The notes under the pieces: generated by a model
Told to the model about the DNA's origin: nothing
Database searches by the model: none
Seen by the model: only the letters and a program-made list of their open reading frames with translations
Shown: positions 9,555 to 18,908 of the stretch, in pieces
Numbering within the stretch: position 1 is the stretch's first letter
How the letters are laid out: each line of letters begins with the position of its first letter
Program-made: the position numbers and the translations under genes
Origin: Alphaproteobacteria bacterium
Lineage (GTDB): Bacteria; Pseudomonadota; Alphaproteobacteria; Caulobacterales; Maricaulaceae
DNA length: 64,000 bases
Assembly: GCA_018222865.1 (NCBI GenBank)
Contig: JAAEZM010000003.1
Span: 1 to 64,000 of the forward strand
Reading direction: 5' to 3'

Positions 9555-10823
9555 ATGCTCTACAGTATGTATGAAATGAACCGGCTGGCTATGACGCCAT
9601 GGCGCGCGGCAGCAAACGCCACGCGGCGCATGATGCGCGCCAGCTGGAACCCGATGGGAGACACCGTCGCCGGCCGGACCATGGCAGCAGCTGCTGACCT
9701 CTTTGAGTCCGTCACACGGCGTTATGGCAAGCCCGAATGGATGCTGGACGCTGTTGATATCAATGGCCATCTTGTACCCGTGCGCGAAGAAGTTGTCTGG
9801 TCTCAGCCTTGGTGTGACCTCCTTCACTTCCGCCGCGACCCGGCGGCTCTGGAGGCAGCGCGCGGCCCGGGACAGGATCGCAAAATCCTCTTCGTCGCCC
9901 CCATGTCGGGCCATTACGCGACCTTGCTGCGCGGCACAGTGGAGACCTTCCTCGCGGATGCCGAAGTCTACATCACGGACTGGCAGGATGCCCGCATGGT
10001 CTCGCTGGCTGAAGGTCGCTTCGATCTGGATGACTTCGTCGATTATGTGCGCAAGATGATCAGCGTCATCGGTCCGGACGTGCATGTTGTGGCCGTTTGC
10101 CAACCTGGCCCGCCCACCCTGGCCGCCATCGCACTCATGGCTGAGGATGATGATCCGTGTCGCCCGGCTTCGATGACCTTTATGGGCTCGCCCATTGATA
10201 CGCGAAAATCCCCGACCGTCCCCAACAAGTTGGCGGAAGAAAAGCCTTTCGACTGGTTTGCCAAAAACCTCATCCATACGGTCCCAGCGCCGAACCCGGG
10301 GGCCCTGCGCCGCGTTTATCCGGGCTTCCTGCAGCTGGCCGGCTTCATGAACATGAATCTCGACCGCCATGTCGATGCCCACTGGAACTTCTACAACCAT
10401 CTGGTTGAGGGCGATGGCGACAATGCCGAGAAACACCGTGCTTTCTACGACGAGTATCTCGCCGTGATGGATTTGTCCGAGGAGTTCTATCTTCAGACCA
10501 TCAAGGATGTCTTCCAGGAGCACAAACTCGCTCGGGGTGAGCAGATGCATCACGGCCGCCGCGTCGATCCGTCCAAGATCAAGGACGTCGCCCTGCTGAC
10601 CGTTGAAGGCGAGCGCGATGACATCTCAGGGATTGGACAGACCCAGGCCGCGCACACGCTGTGCTCGGGCCTCTCTGACAATCTGCAGAAAGACTGGATT
10701 CAGCCAGCGGTTGGTCATTATGGCGTCTTCAATGGCCGCCGTTTCCGTGAACATATCGCACCGATGATGCGGGAATTCATGGATGAGGCCGGTGGCCGCG
10801 CCCTGAAAATGCGGAAAAACTAG
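9555..10823 (+). CDS. phaZ: Intracellular polyhydroxyalkanoate depolymerase PhaZ
   Basis: The enzyme mobilises native storage granules of poly-3-hydroxybutyrate. The 422-residue alpha/beta hydrolase matches intracellular PhaZ, whose nucleophile is cysteine rather than serine: here C182 in VVAVCQPGPP. The remaining triad candidates are the aspartate in EGERDDISG and the histidine in AVGHYGVFNGRRF. AAGGAGG precedes the ATG. It follows senC by 39 bases and ends in a strong bidirectional terminator. Storage-polymer use implies PHA synthase genes elsewhere. Confidence 0.93.
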   Translation: MLYSMYEMNRLAMTPWRAAANATRRMMRASWNPMGDTVAGRTMAAAADLFESVTRRYGKPEWMLDAVDINGHLVPVREEVVWSQPWCDLLHFRRDPAALEAARGPGQDRKILFVAPMSGHYATLLRGTVETFLADAEVYITDWQDARMVSLAEGRFDLDDFVDYVRKMISVIGPDVHVVAVCQPGPPTLAAIALMAEDDDPCRPASMTFMGSPIDTRKSPTVPNKLAEEKPFDWFAKNLIHTVPAPNPGALRRVYPGFLQLAGFMNMNLDRHVDAHWNFYNHLVEGDGDNAEKHRAFYDEYLAVMDLSEEFYLQTIKDVFQEHKLARGEQMHHGRRVDPSKIKDVALLTVEGERDDISGIGQTQAAHTLCSGLSDNLQKDWIQPAVGHYGVFNGRRFREHIAPMMREFMDEAGGRALKMRKN

Positions 10824-10840
10824 ACCCCGCCGCACGGTTT

Positions 10841-10875
10841 AAAAAAAGGGGCAGGTCGTCGACCTGCCCCTTTTT
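10841..10875. terminator. Strong bidirectional intrinsic terminator
   Basis: AAAAAAA, then GGGGCAGGTCG-T-CGACCTGCCCC, then TTTTT: an 11-bp perfect inverted repeat flanked by A and T runs. It sits between the converging phaZ and the 542-residue unknown gene and can stop transcripts from both sides. Confidence 0.92.
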
Positions 10876-10896
10876 GTGTCCGCGTGTGGGGCGGGT

Positions 10897-12525
10897 CTAG
10901 TCGCTCTCATTGCTATAGCTGGCGCTAAAACCGGCAGAGCTGAGATCGATACCGCCAGTTTTTGGATCACTCTGCATCATCTCGCCAAGACTGGTTGGCG
11001 ATTGCGGTTCCAGCTCAATATCCAGACGGCCACCATTGGCAAAGAATTCGACAAGGGCGCTATTGAGTTGCAGCGCGGGCCCGGTGCCAAAGACCTGGGT
11101 CGCTCCCATGGCCATGGTCCCGGTAGTCCAGCCCAGCTGCGCGCGGACGTCCTCCTCGCTCATCTGCTGACTGGCGCTCATGTTCGCGACCACACGATCG
11201 AGAATACCCTCATCTGTAAGCGAGAGCGAAAGCCGGTGCAAGACCAGCGCACCAAGGAGTTCGGCTCCGAAAGCCTGCGTCGCTTGCGGGTCGTCCTGAT
11301 CAATCTGGGTAGAGGCTCCCATTAACTCTGCCAGACGGTCATACCCCGCCAAGTCCGCCTCGAAATCGATCCGGAAACCATCCTGCAAGCGGTAATAGTT
11401 TTCACCCTCGGTCCAGATCCGGCCGGCCTCCACATCATAGACATTGTTGAACTCTCCTGACAGGTCGAGGCGCTCATAGCCGATCTGTGCCAGCGCCGCC
11501 GAAACCATCAGACCCCGAGGGTTATCAGCGTCAGGAGAAAGACGCAGCCCGTCCAGAATGGTGCGGGACCGGTTCAGCTCACCGGCTCGCAGATTCATCA
11601 TGGACAATTCATCAAGGGAAATGATCATGCCGGAGCCAATCAGGCTGATCCCTTCAATGGCGAAATCAGAGAAAAGATCCTGGGGGCGCAGCATGCTGGT
11701 TTCGAAATAGGATTCCAGGAAACCCTGTTCATCCTCAGCTTCCAGAGCGCTTGCCCATTGGCCGATCAGCTCTGAATTCAGACCGTCGAGGCGAATTTCC
11801 TGCATCCCGATATCAATCGGGCCTGACTCCGCAGTACGACCGCTGAGCACGAGGTTTTGCATGACACCGCTACCGAGCCGGGTTGTGTCATCATAATCAA
11901 TAGCAATCCGCTCTATGAAGAAGTCCATATCAGTGAATTGTGGATCGGAGCCCGTGGCGCGCATGCCATTCATCTCAAAGCGCGCCAGCCGAATGTCTTG
12001 GCCCTCCATCATTTCTTCTGAAATATCCTCCGAGGGGCGCGTGATTGCCATAACAACCATATCGGCCAGGGCATCACTCATCCCCTCGATAAGCAATGAT
12101 TCAACTTCAAAACTCTCATTCGCTGTCGTGCTGGTCTGCACCAGCCCGCGCAAATGCACGGCTTCAACATCGAAGTCTCCGGCCTCATCAAGTCGCGGCG
12201 CGACAAACCGGGCTTCCTCAATCAGTAAGTCGCCCCCGACCAGGCCATTACCGGCAGGCGGCGGCGTCTTGGGGTCCCGATCCAGAGAAAGCGAGTCGGC
12301 ATTCACTTCAGGGCCGACGCCCGCGACGATCACGTTTTCGAAAACGATATCGCCATTGTCGAAACGCGATTCCGCGAAGGTGAATGCTGCTCCATCCGCA
12401 CCATCCAATCCGATGGACGCCATAGCGGCGAAGGCTTGCTCTCGCGTGACTTCAGTTTGGGCACTGGCGGTACCGGCAAGCAATAAAAGAATAGCGGCCG
12501 ACAGAAGCGGGTCGGAAAAACGCAC
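10897..12525 (-). CDS. Large exported protein of unknown function
   Basis: I do not recognise this 542-residue protein. It has a clear signal peptide (MRFSDPLLSAAILLLLAGTASAQ). The mature part is acidic, rich in Asp, Glu and Ser, with many short alternating hydrophobic stretches (FENVIVAGVG, LLIEEARFVAP, LARFEMNGMRA, MQNLVLSGRT, MQEIRLDGLN, IEGISLIGSG) that look like repeated beta strands, suggesting a beta-rich periplasmic or surface protein. No cysteines or catalytic motifs stand out. It is followed by a bidirectional terminator and lies downstream of, and in the same direction as, a penicillin-binding protein gene; any functional link is speculation. Confidence 0.7.
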   Translation of the reverse strand: MRFSDPLLSAAILLLLAGTASAQTEVTREQAFAAMASIGLDGADGAAFTFAESRFDNGDIVFENVIVAGVGPEVNADSLSLDRDPKTPPPAGNGLVGGDLLIEEARFVAPRLDEAGDFDVEAVHLRGLVQTSTTANESFEVESLLIEGMSDALADMVVMAITRPSEDISEEMMEGQDIRLARFEMNGMRATGSDPQFTDMDFFIERIAIDYDDTTRLGSGVMQNLVLSGRTAESGPIDIGMQEIRLDGLNSELIGQWASALEAEDEQGFLESYFETSMLRPQDLFSDFAIEGISLIGSGMIISLDELSMMNLRAGELNRSRTILDGLRLSPDADNPRGLMVSAALAQIGYERLDLSGEFNNVYDVEAGRIWTEGENYYRLQDGFRIDFEADLAGYDRLAELMGASTQIDQDDPQATQAFGAELLGALVLHRLSLSLTDEGILDRVVANMSASQQMSEEDVRAQLGWTTGTMAMGATQVFGTGPALQLNSALVEFFANGGRLDIELEPQSPTSLGEMMQSDPKTGGIDLSSAGFSASYSNESD

Positions 12526-12615
12526 GATACTCTCCCTTATCGAGATTTTACTTCTGGATACGGCAGGGAAAAGCGAGAAACTAGAAAATTTTTTGCAACA
12601 CTCGCAGTTTTTTGC

Positions 12616-14628
12616 TTATCGCTGCTCGTTTCCGCCTAGGGAGGAAAGAAAGGCCGCAATCGGATCTTCCTCCTCAGCCTCTTCATCCGCAGTCTCTGCT
12701 GGCGTATCGACCGAGACGTCCGGGTTCGCATCAATCGTGTTATTCGCCGTTAACGGCGCCAAGCCATAGGCTTCCAGGGTCGCGCTGACCGGTTCCGCCC
12801 CCAGGCCCGAACTTGGTGCGTCAGCCATAAAGCGCGAGAAGATTGCCGCAGGCGGCCCCCCGCCTGTCGCGCGCTCGGTGGGCGCGTTATCGTCATTGCC
12901 GGTCCAGATGGCTGTGACCAACTCACCGCCAAAACCCGCGAACCAGGCATCCCGGAAATCATTCGTGGTGCCGGTTTTCCCGCCGATTTCAATCCCGGAG
13001 ACTGCGGCCTGCCGGCCCGTCCCCCAAACGATCACGCTGCGAAACAGACTTTGCATCTGCGCGTAGGTCCGCGTGTCGAGGACGACATCGCCGGCAACGG
13101 GCTGGGCTTCGTACAGAATTTCCCCGTCGGCCGTCTCAATGAGCAAAATTCCATAGCTCTCAGCGCGGCGGCCTCCGTTTGCGAAGGCGGCATAGGCAAC
13201 GGCCATCTCCAGCGGGTTGACCTCATAAGCGCCCAAAGCGAGGGAGCGATCGACCAGAAGACGGCTCTCAATCCCCAACCGCTCCGCCAGACGCGCGATA
13301 TGGCTGCGCCCGGTTTCCTCAGCAATCCGCACGGCGACCGCATTGGACGACCGCGCAAACGCTTCGCGCAGAGTCATGTCACCGCGATACTGGCCATTAT
13401 AATTGGCCGGGCTCCAATCGCCGACCTGGACCGGGCTGTCTGATCGGACATCATCCGGCCTGAGGCCGGCCTCGAATGCAGACGCATAGACGAAAGGCTT
13501 GAACGCCGAACCGGGCTGGCGTTGAGCGAGAATGGCGCGATTATACTGTGAGCGCAGATAATCCTGCCCGCCAACCATTGCGCGAACCGCCCCATCATGC
13601 GCGAGTGACACCAAGGCCGCCTCACCGGCGCCGCGCGCCAGGTCTGGATCTGAAAGCACATCAGAGACCGCACGTTCCGCGGCGCGCTGGGCATCAACAT
13701 CCAATGTGGTCGTGATGCGCAGATCACCATGCCCCGGACCCGCAAGCTCGCGAACGCGTGGCGCGATCCAGTCGATGAAATATTGTGCCCCGGGGCTCGA
13801 CGCCCCTCGGGAGACGCGGATCGGTGTGGCAGCGGCCTCAATCCGTTCAGCTGGAGAAATGCGGCCGGTTTGCTCCATCAGGTCGAGCACTACAGTCGCG
13901 CGGGCCGCCGCACGTTCGGCATCGCTGACCGGGCTATAGCGTGAGGGGGCTTTCAGCAAGCCAGCGAGCAGGGCCGCTTCACCCAGGCTGACCTCACTCG
14001 CACTCCGGCCGAAATACCGCATGGACGCAGCTTCCACACCCCAGGCGCCACCGCCGAAATAGACCCGGTTGAGATAGAGTTCGAGAATTTCATCCTTGGA
14101 GAAACGGCTTTCGAGCCAGAAGGCCAGCAGGACTTCCTGGACCTTCCGCTCCAGTGTGCGTTCCGGAGACAGGAAGAGGTTCTTCGCCAATTGCTGAGTT
14201 AGGGTCGACCCGCCTTGAACAACGCGCCCCGCGCGCAAATTCGCCAGCAAGGCGCGCCCCATACCGATAAGATCGATACCATAATGACTGTAGAAACGGC
14301 GATCCTCGACTGCCAGAACCGCATCGATCAGATAATCCGGCAGTTCATCAACGCTTGCTGCGCGACCATGCGCTGAGCCGCGACGCGCAATCAGCCGGGC
14401 ATTCTGATCGTAAAAACTCAAACTGGCTGTACGCTCAACATCACCCAGGCTTGAGACATCCGGAAGGTCCCGCGCAATCAACGCGACCCATATCGCCAGG
14501 CCCACAAAAGCAACCGAGCCTAGGACGAACAGGAATTTGGTCAGACGCCAGAAAAGAGAGGGCTGGGCAGCACGGCGGCGCCTCGCCGCTCTGCGGCGCA
14601 CACCCGGCTTTGGCGATCTGCGCGTCAT
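12616..14628 (-). CDS. Class A penicillin-binding protein (PBP1A-type)
   Basis: A bifunctional peptidoglycan glycosyltransferase and transpeptidase anchored in the inner membrane. I choose ATG 14628 rather than the track start, giving 670 residues that begin with a basic cytosolic tail, then one membrane segment (FLFVLGSVAFVGLAIWVALIA). The glycosyltransferase motifs AVEDRRFYSHYGID, GGSTLTQQLAKN and KVQEVLLAFWLE are present. The transpeptidase has SAFK (PGSAFKPFVY), SSN and KTGTT. The C-terminal tail is Asp/Glu-rich. The 131-bp region upstream is shared with a divergent small lipoprotein gene. Confidence 0.94.
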   Translation of the reverse strand: MTRRSPKPGVRRRAARRRRAAQPSLFWRLTKFLFVLGSVAFVGLAIWVALIARDLPDVSSLGDVERTASLSFYDQNARLIARRGSAHGRAASVDELPDYLIDAVLAVEDRRFYSHYGIDLIGMGRALLANLRAGRVVQGGSTLTQQLAKNLFLSPERTLERKVQEVLLAFWLESRFSKDEILELYLNRVYFGGGAWGVEAASMRYFGRSASEVSLGEAALLAGLLKAPSRYSPVSDAERAAARATVVLDLMEQTGRISPAERIEAAATPIRVSRGASSPGAQYFIDWIAPRVRELAGPGHGDLRITTTLDVDAQRAAERAVSDVLSDPDLARGAGEAALVSLAHDGAVRAMVGGQDYLRSQYNRAILAQRQPGSAFKPFVYASAFEAGLRPDDVRSDSPVQVGDWSPANYNGQYRGDMTLREAFARSSNAVAVRIAEETGRSHIARLAERLGIESRLLVDRSLALGAYEVNPLEMAVAYAAFANGGRRAESYGILLIETADGEILYEAQPVAGDVVLDTRTYAQMQSLFRSVIVWGTGRQAAVSGIEIGGKTGTTNDFRDAWFAGFGGELVTAIWTGNDDNAPTERATGGGPPAAIFSRFMADAPSSGLGAEPVSATLEAYGLAPLTANNTIDANPDVSVDTPAETADEEAEEEDPIAAFLSSLGGNEQR

Positions 14629-14759
14629 GCTGTGAAATCCTGCCTGTCTGGTAAGCTGCGAAAGTGAGGAAACAGAGTTAATTCGGGATGAATTTCGCGT
14701 TTCTTCGCTTGCCCTCTCGTGCACCGGGCGGCACGATATGGACAAACAGGGGCGTCATC

Positions 14760-14954
14760 ATGACCATCAAGCGTTCATTTCTCGTACTCGCAGCCTTGCT
14801 GGGCGCGGCCAGCCTGTCTGGTTGTGTCGCTATTTATGACGGCACGGATGCCGTCTGCCCGCATTCAGACCCGAACGGCGATAGCTGGCCCTATTGCGGC
14901 CCGGCCAATCCCGGTGGTAGCCAACCCGGCAATGATCGTCCGGATTACGGCTAG
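14760..14954 (+). CDS. Small lipoprotein, unknown function
   Basis: The track ORF starts at 14688, but ATG 14760 begins a textbook lipoprotein signal (MTIKRSFLVLAALLGAASLSGC), lipobox LSGC at C22. The mature peptide is only about 43 residues, with two more cysteines (C-P-H and YCGP), and rich in Pro, Gly, Asn and Asp. No family is recognised. It is divergent from the penicillin-binding protein gene and its TAG forms a shared CTAG with the convergent antiporter stop. Likely outer-membrane or periplasmic. Confidence 0.7.
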   Translation: MTIKRSFLVLAALLGAASLSGCVAIYDGTDAVCPHSDPNGDSWPYCGPANPGGSQPGNDRPDYG

Positions 14955-16783
14955 TCCGAGCCAGCCGATGGCGGCACGAAGCGTATAAGCGTCGTGCCGG
15001 GCGTATCGGGCAAGGACACCGCACCGCTCATTACAATCTTGCCCGCCGGTGTTCGTGCGAGGATGACATCCCCCTCAGGCGCGGCCTCCTCAAGCGAGGC
15101 CAGGGTGAATTGCTCACTCAGCGTCGTTGCCTTGAAGCGCCAGCCGCGCCACCAATCCCCGGTCAGGCTCTCATATCCCCGCCCCTTGCGGATCAATGTG
15201 CGACCGCGTGCCGTATAGACGATGGCCCGAGGATCTTCGGCGCTTGTGTCGGCATCGGTTTCGGCATCTGTTCCTGACAATTGGAATACATGGCTGCGGC
15301 CCAGTTCAGGCGCATATTCCACGCAAATCAGCGCGTTATAGGCGTCATTATGGGTAGCCGCGAGCAGGACAGCGAAGCGGGACGGCTCCAATCGCCATTC
15401 AGCTGCTTCCGAGAGCACCTCACCATAATAAACCTCATGACCGGCAAGGCGTGCAGCACGAAGTCGGTCCCAGCTCGTATCGGCGATTGTGAAAGGGATA
15501 TCCGCGGTCCGCAGCGCGTCCGCGAGCCCCAGCGTCCACCGATTGGCACCGATGAGCAATATCCGCTCGGGACCGCTCTGGGAGAGCCCCAGGAGACTCG
15601 CCAAAGGCGCAACCGAGAAGCCACAGACCACAACCGTGATGAAGATGGTCGCAAAGACCAGCGGAGCGAGGATCTCCGCGTCAGCGCGCCCGGCATCCAC
15701 CAGCACAGCCGCCAAATGCCCGGCGGCCGCAGCCGCCACCACGCCACGCGGACCAATCAGGCCGATGAAGCCCATCTCTTTCAGGTTCAGCCCCGACGCG
15801 GCTGTCGCCAGCATCACGCTGAGCGGGCGGACGATAAGCATGAAAACCAGAATGAAAGCGAGATGACGCCAATCCAGAGCCAATAGATCAGAGGGCGTCA
15901 GCTGAGCTGCAAGCACGACAAAGACACTCGCAACAAGAAGAGAAGCGATCCCCTCCTTAAAGCGTCGCATCTCTTCAATCGACGCCAATCTGGAATTCGC
16001 CACAACCAATCCGAAAACGGCGACCGCGACCAGACCTGTCTCTGCCGCCAGACTATCGGCCGCCGCGAAGCAGACGAGGACGCTGGCCAGGACGATCGGG
16101 GCCTTCATGGGTTCGGGAACCAGCCCCCGACGGAAAGCCTGCGACAGACCGAACCCGAAGCTGAACCCCATGGCCGCGCCGATCCCTGCGCCAAGCGCCA
16201 AGAAACCGGCAGCCATCATCCAGTCATGCCCCAGCGCGGTCTGACGGATCGCCTCGAACATGAAAACAGCGCCCAGCGCGCCAATCGGGTCGTTGACGAT
16301 GCCTTCCCATTTGAGAACCGAGGCGATGCGGCCAGGCAATTTGGCCTGACGCAGGAGTGGCAACACCACGGTCGGGCCGGTTGTTGTCAAAAGCGCGCCG
16401 ATCATGATGGACAGGTCGAGCGCCAGCCCGGTGATAAAATGAAGCGCAAGCGCTGTGAGCGCCCAGCCAAGCGGAAAGCCGAGAAATACCATTCGGCGAA
16501 CGGGGCTGGAAGCATCGCGAAGCTCGCGGAAATTCAAAGTGATGCCGCCCTCGAACAGAATGACTGCAACCGCCAGAGCAATCATCGGGCGCAGATAGGC
16601 GCCAAAGCTGGCTTCCGGATCGAGCACCGGGGCACCGAGGAGCGCGGCGGTCAGAGGCCCCAGGATCAGGCCTGCCCCCATCATCAGTACAATGGAGGGC
16701 CAGCGCAGCCGCCAGGCGAGCCATTGAGCTGCTACACCTGAACCGGCGATGACTGCGATGGTCAGGGTAAGGTCAGGCTGCAT
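14951..16783 (-). CDS. CPA-type cation/proton antiporter with TrkA-N-like domain
   Basis: The first ~400 residues form about 12 membrane helices of the monovalent cation:proton antiporter fold, with GLILGPLTA, ILFEGGITL, TTTGPTVVLPLL and the conserved EGIVNDPIGA containing the Glu-Asn-Asp ion-binding pattern. The last ~200 residues form a cytosolic nucleotide-binding-like domain (RILLIGANRWTLGLADALR) similar to TrkA-N/RCK gates. NhaP-like Na+/H+ or K+/H+ exchange is expected; the exact ion cannot be told. Its stop overlaps the lipoprotein stop as CTAG. Confidence 0.9.
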   Translation of the reverse strand: MQPDLTLTIAVIAGSGVAAQWLAWRLRWPSIVLMMGAGLILGPLTAALLGAPVLDPEASFGAYLRPMIALAVAVILFEGGITLNFRELRDASSPVRRMVFLGFPLGWALTALALHFITGLALDLSIMIGALLTTTGPTVVLPLLRQAKLPGRIASVLKWEGIVNDPIGALGAVFMFEAIRQTALGHDWMMAAGFLALGAGIGAAMGFSFGFGLSQAFRRGLVPEPMKAPIVLASVLVCFAAADSLAAETGLVAVAVFGLVVANSRLASIEEMRRFKEGIASLLVASVFVVLAAQLTPSDLLALDWRHLAFILVFMLIVRPLSVMLATAASGLNLKEMGFIGLIGPRGVVAAAAAGHLAAVLVDAGRADAEILAPLVFATIFITVVVCGFSVAPLASLLGLSQSGPERILLIGANRWTLGLADALRTADIPFTIADTSWDRLRAARLAGHEVYYGEVLSEAAEWRLEPSRFAVLLAATHNDAYNALICVEYAPELGRSHVFQLSGTDAETDADTSAEDPRAIVYTARGRTLIRKGRGYESLTGDWWRGWRFKATTLSEQFTLASLEEAAPEGDVILARTPAGKIVMSGAVSLPDTPGTTLIRFVPPSAGSD

Positions 16784-16845
16784 GCGGATAATCCAGCGAC
16801 AGTAAAGCGTGCATCAATGAAGGTCAGGATTTCGGGGAGGCTAGA

Positions 16846-17091
16846 ATGAACACCCTACCGTATGAAGCACAAACTGCACTTGTTTCTTTTATCGCCGCGC
16901 TGCTCGTAGGCGGCTCTGTTTCTTTGCTGGGGACCTCTACCGTGGCAACGGTCGCGCGCCTCAGCCTGGAATTCGCCATTCGACGTCGCTTTGCCATGGC
17001 GCTCGGCCTAGGGGCACTCGGTGGTACTGGCGCCTGGTTCAGCGGACTGTTTTCTGGCGCTGCCTCACAATTGGCGACTCTGTTGGGCTAG
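16846..17091 (+). CDS. Small membrane protein, unknown
   Basis: The 81-residue ORF starts at ATG 16846 with purine-rich GGGGAGG upstream. It contains two or three hydrophobic segments (ALVSFIAALLVGGSVSLLG, FAMALGLGALGGTGAWFSGLF). No domain is recognised. It is divergent from the antiporter gene (62 bases between starts). Good ribosome binding site and membrane-like composition make it probably real. Confidence 0.6.
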   Translation: MNTLPYEAQTALVSFIAALLVGGSVSLLGTSTVATVARLSLEFAIRRRFAMALGLGALGGTGAWFSGLFSGAASQLATLLG

Positions 17092-17094
17092 GCG

Positions 17095-17190
17095 TTATCG
17101 GGTCTCAATCAGACCGGATATGCCTAGAAGCTGGAGGCTGACAATCACACCAACCAGCAAGAACACGGTTGCAAGACGTGCTGCATGCAT
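17095..17190 (-). CDS. Possible 31-residue single-helix peptide
   Basis: Within the otherwise empty 17092-17331 gap, the minus strand has MHAARLATVFLLVGVIVSLQLLGI followed by SGLIETR and a stop. One hydrophobic helix is clear, but the GGGGG upstream is too close to the ATG for a normal ribosome binding site; a TTG 8 codons earlier is an alternative start. It may be a true small membrane protein, the tail of a decayed gene, or chance. Confidence 0.3.
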   Translation of the reverse strand: MHAARLATVFLLVGVIVSLQLLGISGLIETR

Positions 17191-17331
17191 GCCCCCGTCG
17201 CCCGCAACCAAGGCATGGATACATAGTCTTTGTCAGGGATCTGACGAGCCCCCTTGCACTGTCATCTATTTGTCTTTCCCGCAGGCTAGAGGAAGATTTA
17301 TGTTTGCGTTGTGAGTCTTGGGGGAGAAGAA

Positions 17332-18330
17332 ATGCGCCAGATCCTAATCAGCACCCTAGCCGGCCTGGCCGTGATCGCCTGTTCATCAGAACCCGTGGCA
17401 GCCCCGTTTGAGTGGCAGACCCTGTCCGGTGAGCCAACGCAGGTGATTGCCCATCGAGGCGCCAGTGGAGAGCGGCCAGAGCACACTTTGGAGGCTTATC
17501 TTCTAGCGATCGAACAGGGCGCGGACATTATCGAACCGGACCTGGTGATGACACAAGACGGGGTTTTGGTGGCGCGCCATGACCGCTTTCTCTCAACCAC
17601 CACAAATGTCGCGGACCGGCCAGAATTCGCAGACCGGCGCCGAAATGACGATGGACGGGATGATTGGTGGGTCGAAGACTTCACCCTGGAGGAGGTTCGG
17701 ACTTTGCGCGCCCGACAGCCGCGCCCAGATCGCGATCAAAGCTTCAATGACCAGTTTTTGATCCCAACATTTGAAGAGATTCTGGATCTTGCGGCCGAAC
17801 ACGGAGTTGCGACAGAGCCAGAGGTGAAGTCGCCGGGACACTTTACGTCAATTGGCCTGGACCCTCTGCCAGAGCTGGTGCGCATCCTGCGGGAACGTGG
17901 CCTCGATAGCCAAGACGCGATGACGAGCATCCAGTGCTTTGAACCGGATTTTCTGGCGCGTCTGAATGGCGAGGTCGACACCCCGCTCCTCATGCTGGTC
18001 TTCCCGATGCAGGCGCTTGATCCGGACGTCGACCCGCGGGTTCCAACTGTCTCGCTGGACGATATGCTGGCATTTGCAGACGGTGTGGGCCCGTCCAAAG
18101 CACTGGTTATCGACGAGAATGGCAATGATACCGGCTTTATCGCAGCAGCTCATGAGCGTGGGCTCGCCGTGCACCCCTGGACATTCCGTGACGATCAGCC
18201 CGTCGGCGATGGAGCCAGCACAGAAGCGGAATTGCGCCGCATTTTTGAGCTGGGTGCCGATGGCATTTTCACGGACTTCCCGGCCTCTGCCGTCCGGGTG
18301 CGGTCAGAAATGAACGGGTCGACCCAATAA
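17332..18330 (+). CDS. Lipoprotein glycerophosphodiester phosphodiesterase (GlpQ-type)
   Basis: The enzyme splits glycerophosphodiesters released from phospholipids to glycerol-3-phosphate and an alcohol. ATG 17332, with GGGGGAG upstream, is preferred over the track GTG; it starts a lipoprotein signal ending VIAC (C17). Catalytic motifs are IAHRGASGERPEHT (general acid/base His), DIIEPDLVMTQDG and VARHD (metal ligands), and TEPEVKSP. The 332-residue length fits periplasmic GlpQ. It ends at a bidirectional terminator shared with the cold-shock gene. Confidence 0.92.
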   Translation: MRQILISTLAGLAVIACSSEPVAAPFEWQTLSGEPTQVIAHRGASGERPEHTLEAYLLAIEQGADIIEPDLVMTQDGVLVARHDRFLSTTTNVADRPEFADRRRNDDGRDDWWVEDFTLEEVRTLRARQPRPDRDQSFNDQFLIPTFEEILDLAAEHGVATEPEVKSPGHFTSIGLDPLPELVRILRERGLDSQDAMTSIQCFEPDFLARLNGEVDTPLLMLVFPMQALDPDVDPRVPTVSLDDMLAFADGVGPSKALVIDENGNDTGFIAAAHERGLAVHPWTFRDDQPVGDGASTEAELRRIFELGADGIFTDFPASAVRVRSEMNGSTQ

Positions 18331-18352
18331 GAAAAGTCCCTTACGGACAAAG

Positions 18353-18387
18353 AAAAAGCGCCGCCTCCAATCGGAAGCGGCGCTTTT
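18353..18387. terminator. Bidirectional intrinsic terminator
   Basis: AAAAAGCGCCGC, an 11-12 base loop, then GCGGCGCTTTT. The 8-bp GC stem with A run on one side and T run on the other lies between the converging glycerophosphodiesterase and cold-shock genes. Confidence 0.88.
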
Positions 18388-18406
18388 CCTGTCTCGACAA
18401 GCGAGA

Positions 18407-18619
18407 TTAGTCAGCCAGCTGCAGGTTTACAGCTTTCGGACCTTTGCCACGGCGATCGGGCTCGGTTTCGAAGGACACTTTCTGACCATCGTCGAGACCC
18501 GGCAGGCCGGAGGCCTGAACCGCAGTGATGTGAACGAAGACGTCTGCGCCGCCCTCATCCGGAGTAATGAAGCCAAAGCCTTTGCTTTGGTTGAAGAATT
18601 TGACCGTACCTTGGGCCAT
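18407..18619 (-). CDS. Cold-shock domain protein
   Basis: A 70-residue single cold-shock domain, an RNA/ssDNA chaperone of the CspA family. RNP1 KGFGFITP and RNP2 VFVHI are present, with the usual start [24 protein letters not shown] lies upstream of the ATG. The long gene-free region upstream (about 290 bases) is consistent with the extended structured leaders typical of csp mRNAs. Confidence 0.95.
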   Translation of the reverse strand: MAQGTVKFFNQSKGFGFITPDEGGADVFVHITAVQASGLPGLDDGQKVSFETEPDRRGKGPKAVNLQLAD

Positions 18620-18908
18620 GGGGGGAACCTTCCCTAATCGAATTCACGCGCCGCGTCCGGGCACTCTGTATCGGCATTCACCAGCGTCCTGGCGAACGAT
18701 ACGGACGTCGTAAGTCGGGGAAGGCTGAGGTCGTCTCGAACCGGAACCAGACTAGCGAACACGCAGTCCCGGGTAGGCAATCAGTATTCCGTCCGGCCAT
18801 TAAGGCCGCCCGCGCGGGGGATATGCGCACGGATGGCGGGTGAAATCAAATGAAACTCCTGTGGCGCTCACATGAGGTATGGGCATAATCGTCCGACGGA
18901 GAGCGATT
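18620..18908. other. 289-bp divergent intergenic region, probable csp leader
   Basis: No ORF with a credible start lies here. On the minus strand it would supply the promoter and a long leader for the cold-shock gene. Short GC-rich inverted segments near 18800 (GGCC-ATTAA-GGCC, then GCCCGCGCGGGGG) may fold, but I cannot define a riboswitch. Confidence 0.4.

Noticed and set aside
9507-10553. 348-residue minus-strand ORF opposite phaZ
   Set aside because: Runs inside a clearly conserved PHB depolymerase frame; high-GC codon-position shadow, no domain recognised.
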